A stretch of DNA of 5,586 bases from JBBPZA01 sp038330095. Lineage in GTDB: Bacteria; Actinomycetota; Thermoleophilia; Solirubrobacterales; Solirubrobacteraceae. The number at the start of each line of letters is the position of its first letter. Within the stretch, counting starts at the first letter, position 1. Below the pieces are notes generated by a model that searched no databases, was not told the origin of the DNA, and worked only from the letters and a program-made list of their open reading frames with translations. The position numbers and the translations under genes were made by a program. The stretch is taken from contig JBBQNQ010000140.1 in assembly GCA_038330095.1 (NCBI GenBank), positions 1 through 5,586 of the forward strand. Direction: 5' to 3'. Below are positions 1 through 5,586 of this stretch, one piece after another.

Positions 1-1
1 G

Positions 2-433
2 CGGCTGCAGATGTTCCACATGCGCGAGCTGGTGCGCATCGGCGAGCCCGAGACCGTCGCCGCGTGGCGCGACGGGTGGCGCGACCGCGCGCTCGCGCTG
101 CTGCGCGGGCTGGGCCTGGAGGCCGACTTCGACGTCGCCACGGACCCGTTCTTCGGGCGCTCAGGCCGGATGCTCGCCGCCGGACAGCGTGAGCAGGCGC
201 TGAAGTTCGAGATCCTCGTCCAGATCGCCGGCCCCGAGCCGACGGCGATCGCGTCGTTCAACTACCACCAGAACCACTTCGCGGCGACCTACGGGATCGA
301 GACCGCCACGGGCGAGGTCGCGCACACGGCCTGCCTGGGCTTCGGCCACGAGCGCGTCGTCCTCGCCCTGCTGGGCACCCATGGGCTGGACCTCGCGGCA
401 TGGCCCGAGGAGGTGTGCAGGCAGCTGTGGTGA
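2..433 (+). CDS. Amino acid:carrier-protein ligase (class II aaRS-like), C-terminal part, cut by left edge
   Basis: The frame is open from base 2 with no start visible, so this is the last 143 codons of a longer gene. The protein ends in a class II synthetase core. It has a DPFFGRSGRM stretch, then QREQALKFE, then SFNYHQNHF, and finally a motif 3-like GFGHER (bases 338-355) whose Arg (353-355) is the expected ATP-binding residue. The Cys at 332-334, just before GFG, matches the position of one zinc ligand in the atypical SerRS-like aa:CP ligases. Known members adenylate Gly or Ala and pass it to the phosphopantetheine of a carrier protein in the cytoplasm; they lack a tRNA-binding domain. The gene ends at Trp-TGA, and the stop overlaps the next gene's likely GTG start. 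The amino acid specificity and the other two zinc ligands lie outside the window. A true seryl-tRNA synthetase is less likely given the DUF1839 and carrier-protein neighbours. Confidence 0.9.
   Translation, partial: RLQMFHMRELVRIGEPETVAAWRDGWRDRALALLRGLGLEADFDVATDPFFGRSGRMLAAGQREQALKFEILVQIAGPEPTAIASFNYHQNHFAATYGIETATGEVAHTACLGFGHERVVLALLGTHGLDLAAWPEEVCRQLW
407..413 (+). promoter_or_regulatory. Candidate Shine-Dalgarno sequence for the DUF1839 gene
   Basis: GAGGAGG lies inside the ligase 3' end, 13 bases before GTG 427. That spacing is long but usable, and no comparable site precedes ATG 400. It favours a start at 427 (or 430) over 400. Because it also encodes ligase residues, it could be chance in GC-rich DNA. 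Confidence 0.35.
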
Positions 434-1380
434 GCCTGTTCGACCTCGACCCCGCGACCTACCGCCCGCACGCGGTGCACGCCGCCGAGCGGACCTACGT
501 CGAGACCAACTGCTACTCGGACATCCTCATCGAGCTGCTGCACGCGCACGGCGACGAGCCGCTCGCGGCCATGGGCTTCACGGTGCGCATGGACTTCGAG
601 GGCGACCAGTGGACGTTCTTCAAGCCCCCGCCCGGGGACCTCGAGGCACTGTTCGGTGTCGACGTGCACGAGATGCAGCCCTACCGACCGCTTACCGCCC
701 AGATCGAGGAGCAGCTCGAGCGCGGGCGGACGATCGTCGTGGAGCTCGACTCGTGGTACCTGCCCGACACCGCGGCGACCAGCTACCGGACCGAGCACGT
801 CAAGACCTCAGTCGCGGTGGAGGCGATCGATCTCGACGGCGAGCGCATGCGCTACTTCCACAACGCGGGCCTGCACGAGCTCGAGGGCGAGGACTATCGC
901 GGCGCGCTGCGCTGCAACGGGCCGCTGCCCGGCGACGTGCTGCCTCCCTACGCCGAGCTCGTGCGCTTCGACGCCGGACCGCGGCTCGCCGGCGAGGACC
1001 TGCGCGTAGCCGCGCGCGGGTTGCTGCACCACCATCTCGACCGCCGCCCGCAAAGCAACCCGTTCCAGCGCTTCGGGACGCAGCTCGCGCTGGACCTCCC
1101 GGGTCTCCTGGAGGGAGAAGCCGCCCGCTATCACGCCTACGCATTCGCCACCGTGCGGATGGCCGGCTCCGCGTTCGAGATCTGCGCCTCGCACGTCGAG
1201 TGGCTGGCCGGCGAGGACGGGGCGGCCGCGGCGCGTGCCCTCGAGCGGATCGTCGAGGGCTGCAAGGCGCTGTCGTTCAAGCTCGCCCGCCGGCGGCCGT
1301 TCGACCCCGAGCCGGCGGTCGACGTGCTCGCCGGCGCCTGGGACGAGGCGATGGTCGCCCTCGACCAGTCCGCCGCGTGA
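427..1380 (+). CDS. DUF1839 family protein, possible carrier-protein-dependent acyltransferase
   Basis: About 317 residues, close to the usual DUF1839 length. The N-terminus (LFDLDPATYRPH, then ETNCYSDILIELLH) is the family signature. DUF1839 genes are regular neighbours of aa:CP ligases; the function is unknown to me. Numbering from GTG 427, I see Cys29 in TNCYSD, a hydrophobic strand ending VELDSWYLPD (105-114), His124 in TEHVKTSVAVEAID, and YFHNAG (144-149, with His145 and Asn146). This order of Cys, D-x-x-x-LP and His resembles the C39-like fold of BtrH, which moves an acyl group from an ACP to an aminoglycoside. A cysteine acyltransferase role is therefore my inference. No signal peptide or membrane segment is seen, so it is likely cytoplasmic. 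The start is uncertain: GTG 427 and GTG 430 (overlapping the ligase TGA) precede the conserved region, and ATG 400 would add nine residues. The overlap suggests translational coupling with the ligase. Confidence 0.85.
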   Translation: MVSLFDLDPATYRPHAVHAAERTYVETNCYSDILIELLHAHGDEPLAAMGFTVRMDFEGDQWTFFKPPPGDLEALFGVDVHEMQPYRPLTAQIEEQLERGRTIVVELDSWYLPDTAATSYRTEHVKTSVAVEAIDLDGERMRYFHNAGLHELEGEDYRGALRCNGPLPGDVLPPYAELVRFDAGPRLAGEDLRVAARGLLHHHLDRRPQSNPFQRFGTQLALDLPGLLEGEAARYHAYAFATVRMAGSAFEICASHVEWLAGEDGAAAARALERIVEGCKALSFKLARRRPFDPEPAVDVLAGAWDEAMVALDQSAA

Positions 1381-1384
1381 CGCG

Positions 1385-3865
1385 GTGCCCGCCCTGGACT
1401 CCGCGTGGGAGGTCGCCGCGACCGAGCCCGGCGCCCGGGCGGACCTCGACGCCCTGAGCTGGCTGCCGGCGCAGGTCCCCGGCACGGCCGCGGGCGCGCT
1501 GCGCGACGCGGGCCTGTTGCGAGCGGGCGAGCCAAGCGACTTCGATGCGCAGGACTGGTGGTTTCGCACGCGCTTCGAGGCGGCGCCGGGAGGGCCCGAG
1601 GTCCTGTGCCTCGACGGCATCGCGACCGTCGCGGAGGTATTCCTCAACGGCGAGCGCGTCCTGCAGAGCGAGTCGATGTACGCGGCGCACGAGCTCGACC
1701 TGGAGGGCCGGCTGGAGCGCGACAACGAGCTGGCGATCCGCTGCTGCGCGCTCGCGCCGTTGCTCGCGCAGCGCCGGCGCCCGCGAGCGCGCTGGCGAAG
1801 CCGAGTCGCGAGTGACGGGAACCTTCGCTGGATTCGGACGAGCCTTCTCGGCCGCGCGCCGGGGTTCGCCCCCGGGCCCGCCCCGGTCGGGCCCTGGCGG
1901 CCGGTGCGCCTCGAGCACCGCAGCCCCGCCGGAGAGCTCACGGTGCGCGCGCGCCTGGAGGGCGACGACGGCGTGCTCGCGGTGACGCTGGCGCTGCACG
2001 CGCCAGCGGCGGCCGAACTGGAGCTGACCGGGCCCTCCGGCACCCACCGGACGCCGCTCGCGCTCGACGGGCCGGTCGCGCGGGGCGAGCTGACCGTCCC
2101 CGGTGTCGCGCGCTGGTGGCCACACACCCACGGCACGCCCGTCCTGCACGATGTTCGCGTGCTGCTCGACGGCGTCGCGGTCGAGCGACGGCGGGTGGGG
2201 TTTCGCTCGCTGACCCCTGGTGGCGCGGCGGATCACGACATCCTGGTGGACGGGCTCGACCTGCACGTCAACGGAGTCCGGATCTTCGCGCGCGGCGCCG
2301 TGTGGACACCGGTGGACCCGATCGGCCTGGCGCCCTCGCGCGCCGAGCTGCGCACGGCGCTCGAGCAGGTAAGCGGCGCGGGCATGAACATGCTGCGCGT
2401 CCCCGGGGTCGGCGCCTATGAGTCGCCGGCCTTCCATGACCTCTGCGACGAGCTGGGGATCCTCGTCTGGCAGGACTTCATGTTCGCGAACCTCGACTAC
2501 CCGGTGTGCGACGGGGGCTTCCGGGAGCAGGTCGAGAGCGAGGCGCGCGGCGTGGTCGCCGAGCTGGCAGCGCGGCCCAGCCTCGCCGTGCTGTGCGGCA
2601 ACAGCGAGGTGGAGCAGCAGGTGGCGATGCTGGGACTGGATCCCGCGCTGGGGCGGGGCGAGCTGTTCGGCGAGCTGCTGCCTGGCCTCGTGCGTGCGGC
2701 CGGGTGCGACGCGGTCTATGTGCCCTCGGCGCCGTGCGGAGGGGACCGGCCCTTTCGCCCAGACCGCGGGGTCGCCAACTACTACGGGGTCGGCGGCTAC
2801 CGCCGCGGGCTGCACGATGCTCGCCTGGCGGGAGTCCGTTTCGCCTCGGAGTGCCTGGGCTTCGCCAACGTCTCCGACGAGGCGGGCGCCGACGTCGACG
2901 CCGGCGTCCCGCGCGACGTGGGCAGCCCGTGGGACTTCGCCGACGTGCGCGACCACTACCTGGGGCTCCTGTTCGACGTCGATCCCGGCGAGCTGCGGCG
3001 AGCCGACCCCGAGCGTTACCTCGCGCTCTCGCGCGCCGTCACGGGCGAGGTGATGGCCGAGGTCTTCGGCGAGTGGCGCCGGGCGGGCTCGCCGTGCGGC
3101 GGCGGCCTGGTGCTGTGGCTGCGCGACGTCGTCCCCGGCTCGGGGTGGGGCGTCATCGACCATCGCGGCCGTGCCAAGGCCGCGCTGCACCACCTGCGCC
3201 GGGTGCTTGCCCCGGTGGCCGTCTGGACCACCGACGAGGGCCTCGCCGGCGTGGCCGTCCATGTGGCCAACGACCGGCCCGAGCCACTGATCGCCCGCCT
3301 GCGGATGGCGCTCTACCGCGACGGCGAGCTGCGCGTGGGCGAGGCCGAGGAGGAGCTCGAGCTCGCGCCCCACGGCGCGCTGGAGCGCAACGTCGAGGCG
3401 CTGCTGGGCCGCTTCGTCGACGCCGGCTACGCCTACCGCTTCGGCGCCCCCCAGCAGGACGCGATCGTCGTGAGCCTCGAGCGTGAGAGGCCGGGCGGAC
3501 GCGAGCTTCTCTCGCAGGCTGTCCGCTTCCCCGCCGGTCGCCCGATCGCCGACGAGCCGGCCGAGCGCCTCGGCCTGGAGGCGCATGCCCGCCGGCGCGC
3601 CGAGGGAAGCATGGACCTCGTGGTGCGCAGCCGCCGCCTGGCCTACGGGGTGCGTGTGCGCGTGGAGGGGTTCTCGCCGGCCGACGACGCGTTCAGCGTC
3701 GAGCCTGGTGGGGAGCGAGTCGTCGCTCTGCATCCCGAGGGCGGCGGCGCCAGGTTCGCCGGCGGCGAGCTCACCGCCTTGAACCTCCGGGGCAGCGTGA
3801 CCATCGCCGCGCCGCGGCGACGCGCGCCCCAGGGGTTGCCGACGGCCGTAGCATCCCGCCGATGA
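1385..3865 (+). CDS. Glycoside hydrolase family 2, beta-mannosidase / exo-beta-glucosaminidase-like
   Basis: About 826 residues, normal for this GH2 group. The order is an N-terminal sugar-binding jelly-roll (W8, PGT at 32-34, DGIATVAEVFLNG at 77-89), an Ig-like domain, a TIM barrel starting near VNGVRIFARGAVW (295-307), and a C-terminal beta domain ending in a GFSPADDAFSVEPGG stretch (about 762-776). The barrel has NMLRV (335-339), LCDELGILVWQDFMF (353-367), acid/base Glu408 in CGNSE, and nucleophile Glu489 in FASECLGF, so it looks catalytic. It should cleave a non-reducing beta-linked sugar. There is no signal peptide, so it acts in the cytoplasm, which suits a biosynthetic or trimming role better than polysaccharide feeding. 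Odd points: Ser407 replaces the usual Asn before the acid/base Glu, and RVPG replaces RVWGG. The start is GTG 1385, four bases after the DUF1839 stop. The open frame continues upstream, but that part lies in the DUF1839 gene and does not look like GH2. The substrate is unproven. Confidence 0.88.
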   Translation: MPALDSAWEVAATEPGARADLDALSWLPAQVPGTAAGALRDAGLLRAGEPSDFDAQDWWFRTRFEAAPGGPEVLCLDGIATVAEVFLNGERVLQSESMYAAHELDLEGRLERDNELAIRCCALAPLLAQRRRPRARWRSRVASDGNLRWIRTSLLGRAPGFAPGPAPVGPWRPVRLEHRSPAGELTVRARLEGDDGVLAVTLALHAPAAAELELTGPSGTHRTPLALDGPVARGELTVPGVARWWPHTHGTPVLHDVRVLLDGVAVERRRVGFRSLTPGGAADHDILVDGLDLHVNGVRIFARGAVWTPVDPIGLAPSRAELRTALEQVSGAGMNMLRVPGVGAYESPAFHDLCDELGILVWQDFMFANLDYPVCDGGFREQVESEARGVVAELAARPSLAVLCGNSEVEQQVAMLGLDPALGRGELFGELLPGLVRAAGCDAVYVPSAPCGGDRPFRPDRGVANYYGVGGYRRGLHDARLAGVRFASECLGFANVSDEAGADVDAGVPRDVGSPWDFADVRDHYLGLLFDVDPGELRRADPERYLALSRAVTGEVMAEVFGEWRRAGSPCGGGLVLWLRDVVPGSGWGVIDHRGRAKAALHHLRRVLAPVAVWTTDEGLAGVAVHVANDRPEPLIARLRMALYRDGELRVGEAEEELELAPHGALERNVEALLGRFVDAGYAYRFGAPQQDAIVVSLERERPGGRELLSQAVRFPAGRPIADEPAERLGLEAHARRRAEGSMDLVVRSRRLAYGVRVRVEGFSPADDAFSVEPGGERVVALHPEGGGARFAGGELTALNLRGSVTIAAPRRRAPQGLPTAVASRR

Positions 3866-4827
3866 GCGGCGGACGCGGTCCGGCAGCCCTGGTGACCGGC
3901 GGCGCCGGCTTCATAGGGTCAAACCTCGTCGACGGGCTGGTCGGCGAGGGCCACGAGGTGCTCGTGCTCGACGACCTCTCGACGGGGCGGGCAGCGAACC
4001 TCGCGGGTGCCCTGGCGAGCGACGCGCGGCTCGAGGAGGTGGACATCGTCGACGCCGGCGCGGTGCGGCGCCTGATGCTCGACTTCCGGCCCGAAGTCGT
4101 CTTCCATCTCGCGGCCCAGATCGACGTACGCCGCTCGGTTGCCGAGCCGGCGTACGACTCCCGCGTCAACGTCCAGGGGACGCGCAGCGTGCTGGCCGCT
4201 GCCGCTGACGCCGGCGTCCGCCGTCTCGTCTACTCCTCTACGGGCGGTGCGATCTACGGCGAGGCCGACGTGCTTCCCACCTCCGAGGACGCGCCGCAGC
4301 GCCCACTGTCCCCCTACGGCGCCAACAAGGCGCTCGCGGAGGCTGAATGCGAGGCTCACAACTCCCGCAACGGCCTGTCGACCGTCTCGCTGCGCTACTC
4401 CAACGTCTACGGTCCGCGACAGGATCCGCTCGGCGAAGGCGGCGTCGTCGCAATCTTCTGCGCCAAGGCGCTGGCGGCCGAGCGGCCGACCGTCTACGGC
4501 GACGGGCGCCAGACGCGCGATTTCGTCTTCGTCGAGGACGTGGTCGCTGCGAACCAGGCCGCAGCCCGGCACGACGGCGGCGGACCGTTCAACATCGGCG
4601 CCGGGCGCGAGACCTCGGTCCTGGAGCTCTTTGAGGCCATGCGCTCGATGGGCTTCGAGGGCTTGGAGCCGGAGATGGCGCCGGCGCGAGAGGGAGAGGT
4701 GACGCGTAGCTGTCTGGACGCGCGACGCGCACGGGCGCAGCTCGGCTGGGAGCCGGCCGTCGAGCTCGGCGACGGACTCCGGAGGACGCTCGCGGCGGTG
4801 GGCGCGGAGCTGCGGGCAGGGCGGTGA
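3862..4827 (+). CDS. NAD-dependent sugar-nucleotide epimerase/dehydratase, UDP-glucose 4-epimerase (GalE)-like
   Basis: A 321-residue extended short-chain dehydrogenase, the usual GalE-type size. The Rossmann motif TGGAGFIG is at 12-19, with Asp37 in VLDDLSTG for the NAD ribose. HLAAQ is at 82-86. The catalytic set is Ser126/Thr127 in YSSTGGAIYG, Tyr152 and Lys156 (YGANK). The C-terminal half has the typical YSNVYGPRQ, VYGDGRQTRDFVFVEDV and LGWEP stretches that build the nucleotide-sugar pocket. It would interconvert a UDP-sugar at C4 (Glc/Gal or the N-acetyl forms) in the cytoplasm. Other family members make dehydrated, decarboxylated or C5-epimerised sugars, so the exact reaction is open. 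ATG 3862 overlaps the hydrolase stop as ATGA, with no clear Shine-Dalgarno sequence, which points to translational coupling. The gene probably supplies the sugar that the neighbouring enzymes act on. Confidence 0.9.
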   Translation: MSGGRGPAALVTGGAGFIGSNLVDGLVGEGHEVLVLDDLSTGRAANLAGALASDARLEEVDIVDAGAVRRLMLDFRPEVVFHLAAQIDVRRSVAEPAYDSRVNVQGTRSVLAAAADAGVRRLVYSSTGGAIYGEADVLPTSEDAPQRPLSPYGANKALAEAECEAHNSRNGLSTVSLRYSNVYGPRQDPLGEGGVVAIFCAKALAAERPTVYGDGRQTRDFVFVEDVVAANQAAARHDGGGPFNIGAGRETSVLELFEAMRSMGFEGLEPEMAPAREGEVTRSCLDARRARAQLGWEPAVELGDGLRRTLAAVGAELRAGR

Positions 4828-4911
4828 GCGACGGACGACCCGGCCGCTTAATCAGCAGCCCCTACCATCATTCGGATGCCTCGAATCCCAAAAGGCAGGA
4901 AGATTGCCATT

Positions 4912-4927
4912 CGGCGCCGCTGCGCCG
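4912..4927 (+). repeat. Perfect 6-bp inverted repeat (hairpin) in the carrier-protein leader
   Basis: CGGCGC, a CGCT loop, then GCGCCG form an all-GC stem that ends 22 bases before the Shine-Dalgarno sequence of the carrier-protein gene. No T-run follows, so it is not a standard intrinsic terminator. Such a short palindrome can arise by chance in DNA this rich in GC. Confidence 0.35.
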
Positions 4928-4949
4928 GCCATCGTCGCGTCCGAGCCAT

Positions 4950-4956
4950 GGGAGGG
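4950..4956 (+). promoter_or_regulatory. Shine-Dalgarno sequence fixing the carrier-protein start
   Basis: GGGAGGG lies five bases before ATG 4962. It selects this start over the in-frame GTG 4824, whose extra 46 codons read as Arg/Ser/His-rich sequence unlike a carrier protein. Confidence 0.7.
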
Positions 4957-4961
4957 ATGCC

Positions 4962-5237
4962 ATGATCGGCGACGTCCGCCGGATCCTCGCAGAGCACGGG
5001 AAGCTGGACGTCGACCCGTGGCAGCTCTCCCCGGAGGAGGACCTGTTCGCGGCCGGCCTGACCTCGCACTCGGCGGTCAACGTCATGCTGGCCATCGAGG
5101 ACGGCTTCGACATCGAGTTTCCCGATCGCCTTATCAACCGCAGCGTGTTCGAGTCGATCACCGTCATCGCCGCGGCGCTGTCGGAGCTCACGAGCGAAGA
5201 CGCCGCCGCACCCTCCGCCGCATCGCGGACGACATAG
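4962..5237 (+). CDS. Acyl (aminoacyl) carrier protein
   Basis: A 91-residue acidic protein of the size and pattern of a phosphopantetheine carrier. It has a first helix (IGDVRRILAEHGKLDV), an acidic turn EEDLFAAGL, the modification site, then helix II (AVNVMLAIEDGFDIEFP) and a final helix around VFESITVIAAALSEL. The serine expected to carry phosphopantetheine is Ser35 in GLTSHSAV. The textbook motif is GxDSL, so Asp is Thr and Leu is His here. A GLTSH-type site is what I recall for partners of aa:CP ligases, but I cannot check this. The last dozen residues form an Ala/Ser-rich tail. The gene sits 13 bases before the second ligase, so it is the likely acceptor of the amino acid that enzyme activates. 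The loaded carrier would then feed an unknown transferase. The start is set by GGGAGGG five bases upstream. Confidence 0.88.
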   Translation: MIGDVRRILAEHGKLDVDPWQLSPEEDLFAAGLTSHSAVNVMLAIEDGFDIEFPDRLINRSVFESITVIAAALSELTSEDAAAPSAASRTT

Positions 5238-5250
5238 TCAAGGCCGTCTG

Positions 5251-5586
5251 ATGGCGCAGTTCCGTCCGGGGACCCGCGACCAGGAGGCGCTCATGAACGA
5301 GCTCGTCGAGGCCGGGCTGCTCGTTCCCAGCGGCGTGCCGGGCGTCTACGGCCGTGGCGCTGCGTTCGAGGAGGTTCGCCTGCGCTTCGACGACCTCGTC
5401 TCGCGTGAGGTCACGGGCGAGGGGGCGGAGTCGCTGCGCTTTCCGCCCGTGCTGCCGCGCCGCCAGCTCGAGGCAGCGGGCTACCTGAAGTCCTTCCCGC
5501 ATCTGGCCGGAACCGTCTTCGCCTTCGACGGCGACGAGGCGCAGGCGGCCGTGCAGCACGAGCGCGCGAGCCGTCACGAGGACTGG
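5251..5586 (+). CDS. Second amino acid:carrier-protein ligase, N-terminal part, cut by right edge
   Basis: This is the first 112 codons of a gene that runs out of the window. It is recognised by the N-terminal signature of the aa:CP ligase family: LVEAGLLVPSGVPGVYGRG, FEEVRLRFDDLV, LRFPPVLPRRQLEAAGYLKSFPHLAGTVFAF. The family loads Gly or Ala onto carrier proteins, and the partner is probably the gene just upstream. Class II motifs 2 and 3 and the zinc ligands lie beyond the edge, so specificity cannot be read. The start is ambiguous. ATG 5251 follows the carrier stop by 13 bases, and codons 5251-5292 have the strong third-position GC expected of coding sequence. ATG 5293 has a better ribosome site (AGGAGG 5282-5287) and would shorten the protein by 14 residues without touching the conserved part. 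This fragment and the left-edge ligase cover different parts of the protein, so their similarity cannot be judged here. Confidence 0.9.
   Translation, partial: MAQFRPGTRDQEALMNELVEAGLLVPSGVPGVYGRGAAFEEVRLRFDDLVSREVTGEGAESLRFPPVLPRRQLEAAGYLKSFPHLAGTVFAFDGDEAQAAVQHERASRHEDW
5282..5287 (+). promoter_or_regulatory. Strong Shine-Dalgarno-like site for an internal start of the second ligase
   Basis: AGGAGG sits five bases before the in-frame ATG 5293, an ideal arrangement, whereas ATG 5251 has only a weak AAGG upstream. It may mark the true start or be a by-product of the Gln-Glu codons in the coding sequence. Confidence 0.4.

Larger units (their letters stand above)
4828..4961 (+). promoter_or_regulatory. 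134-base intergenic leader before the carrier-protein gene, possible promoter region
   Basis: This is the only sizeable gap in the window. Bases about 4848-4910 are visibly poorer in GC than the surrounding genes (TTAATC, CATCATTCGG, CCCAAAAGG). TACCAT at 4863-4868 resembles a -10 box, but I see no convincing -35 partner. A short dyad, TTCG 4871-4874 / CGAA 4882-4885, is weak. The region probably separates the sugar genes from the carrier-protein/ligase pair and may hold a promoter. No terminator with a T-run is seen. Confidence 0.35.

Noticed and set aside
1235..1384. Upstream extension of the GH2 frame to GTG 1235
   Set aside because: The extra 50 residues (Ser/Arg/Pro-rich) lie within the DUF1839 coding region and do not match the GH2 N-terminus, which begins just after GTG 1385.
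381..1457. A 358-codon plus-strand frame overlapping DUF1839
   Set aside because: It is extremely Arg-rich, without motifs, and is the shifted frame of a recognised protein.
808..2136. A 442-codon minus-strand open frame across DUF1839 and GH2
   Set aside because: It spans two well-supported sense genes and reads as low-complexity Arg/Ser/Ala sequence.
1277..3733. An 818-codon open frame on the minus strand opposite the GH2 gene
   Set aside because: It mirrors the high-GC codon pattern of the sense gene; the translation is rich in Arg, Ala, Gly and His with no family signature, while the plus strand has clear GH2 motifs.
4912..4927. Hairpin as an intrinsic terminator after the epimerase gene
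   Set aside because: No T-run follows the stem, and it lies about 85 bases after the stop codon, close to the next gene.
4824..4961. Carrier protein starting at GTG 4824, overlapping the epimerase stop
   Set aside because: The added residues are unlike a carrier domain and codon usage there is not gene-like; GGGAGGG points to ATG 4962.
1..5586. CRISPR arrays, tRNA or rRNA genes, insertion sequences
   Set aside because: No regular direct repeats, tRNA-like folds, transposase motifs or terminal inverted repeats were seen; coding genes fill nearly the whole window.

Overview
This is a very GC-rich window with a strong preference for G or C in third codon positions. All genes lie on the + strand and are packed tightly, several with stop/start overlaps. 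The composition and the gene families fit a high-GC bacterium. An actinobacterium (perhaps of the Solirubrobacter/Conexibacter type) is my guess, but some proteobacteria also carry these families, so the lineage is inference.

Layout: (1) bases 2-433 hold the C-terminal end of a class II synthetase-like amino acid:carrier-protein (aa:CP) ligase, cut by the left edge. (2) About 427-1380 is a DUF1839 protein whose start overlaps the ligase stop. (3) 1385-3865 is a family 2 glycoside hydrolase of the beta-mannosidase/exo-glucosaminidase type, about 826 residues, with no signal peptide. (4) 3862-4827 is an NAD-dependent sugar-nucleotide epimerase of the GalE type, overlapping the hydrolase stop by ATGA. 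(5) A 134-base gap of lower GC follows and holds a small GC hairpin and a good Shine-Dalgarno sequence. (6) 4962-5237 is a 91-residue acyl carrier protein. (7) From 5251 to the right edge is the N-terminal part of a second aa:CP ligase.

How they may work together: aa:CP ligases are tRNA-synthetase homologues that do not charge tRNA. They activate a small amino acid (Gly or Ala in studied members) and load it onto the phosphopantetheine of a small carrier protein encoded nearby. The final acceptor was not known in the work I remember. Here the loading pair is interleaved with a sugar epimerase and a cytoplasmic glycosidase. It also sits beside a DUF1839 protein that carries a Cys/His pattern resembling C39-like acyltransferases such as BtrH of butirosin biosynthesis. 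My working hypothesis is a pathway that transfers a carrier-bound amino acid to a sugar, possibly an amino sugar, with DUF1839 as the transferase. The gene identities are well supported. The pathway is inference.
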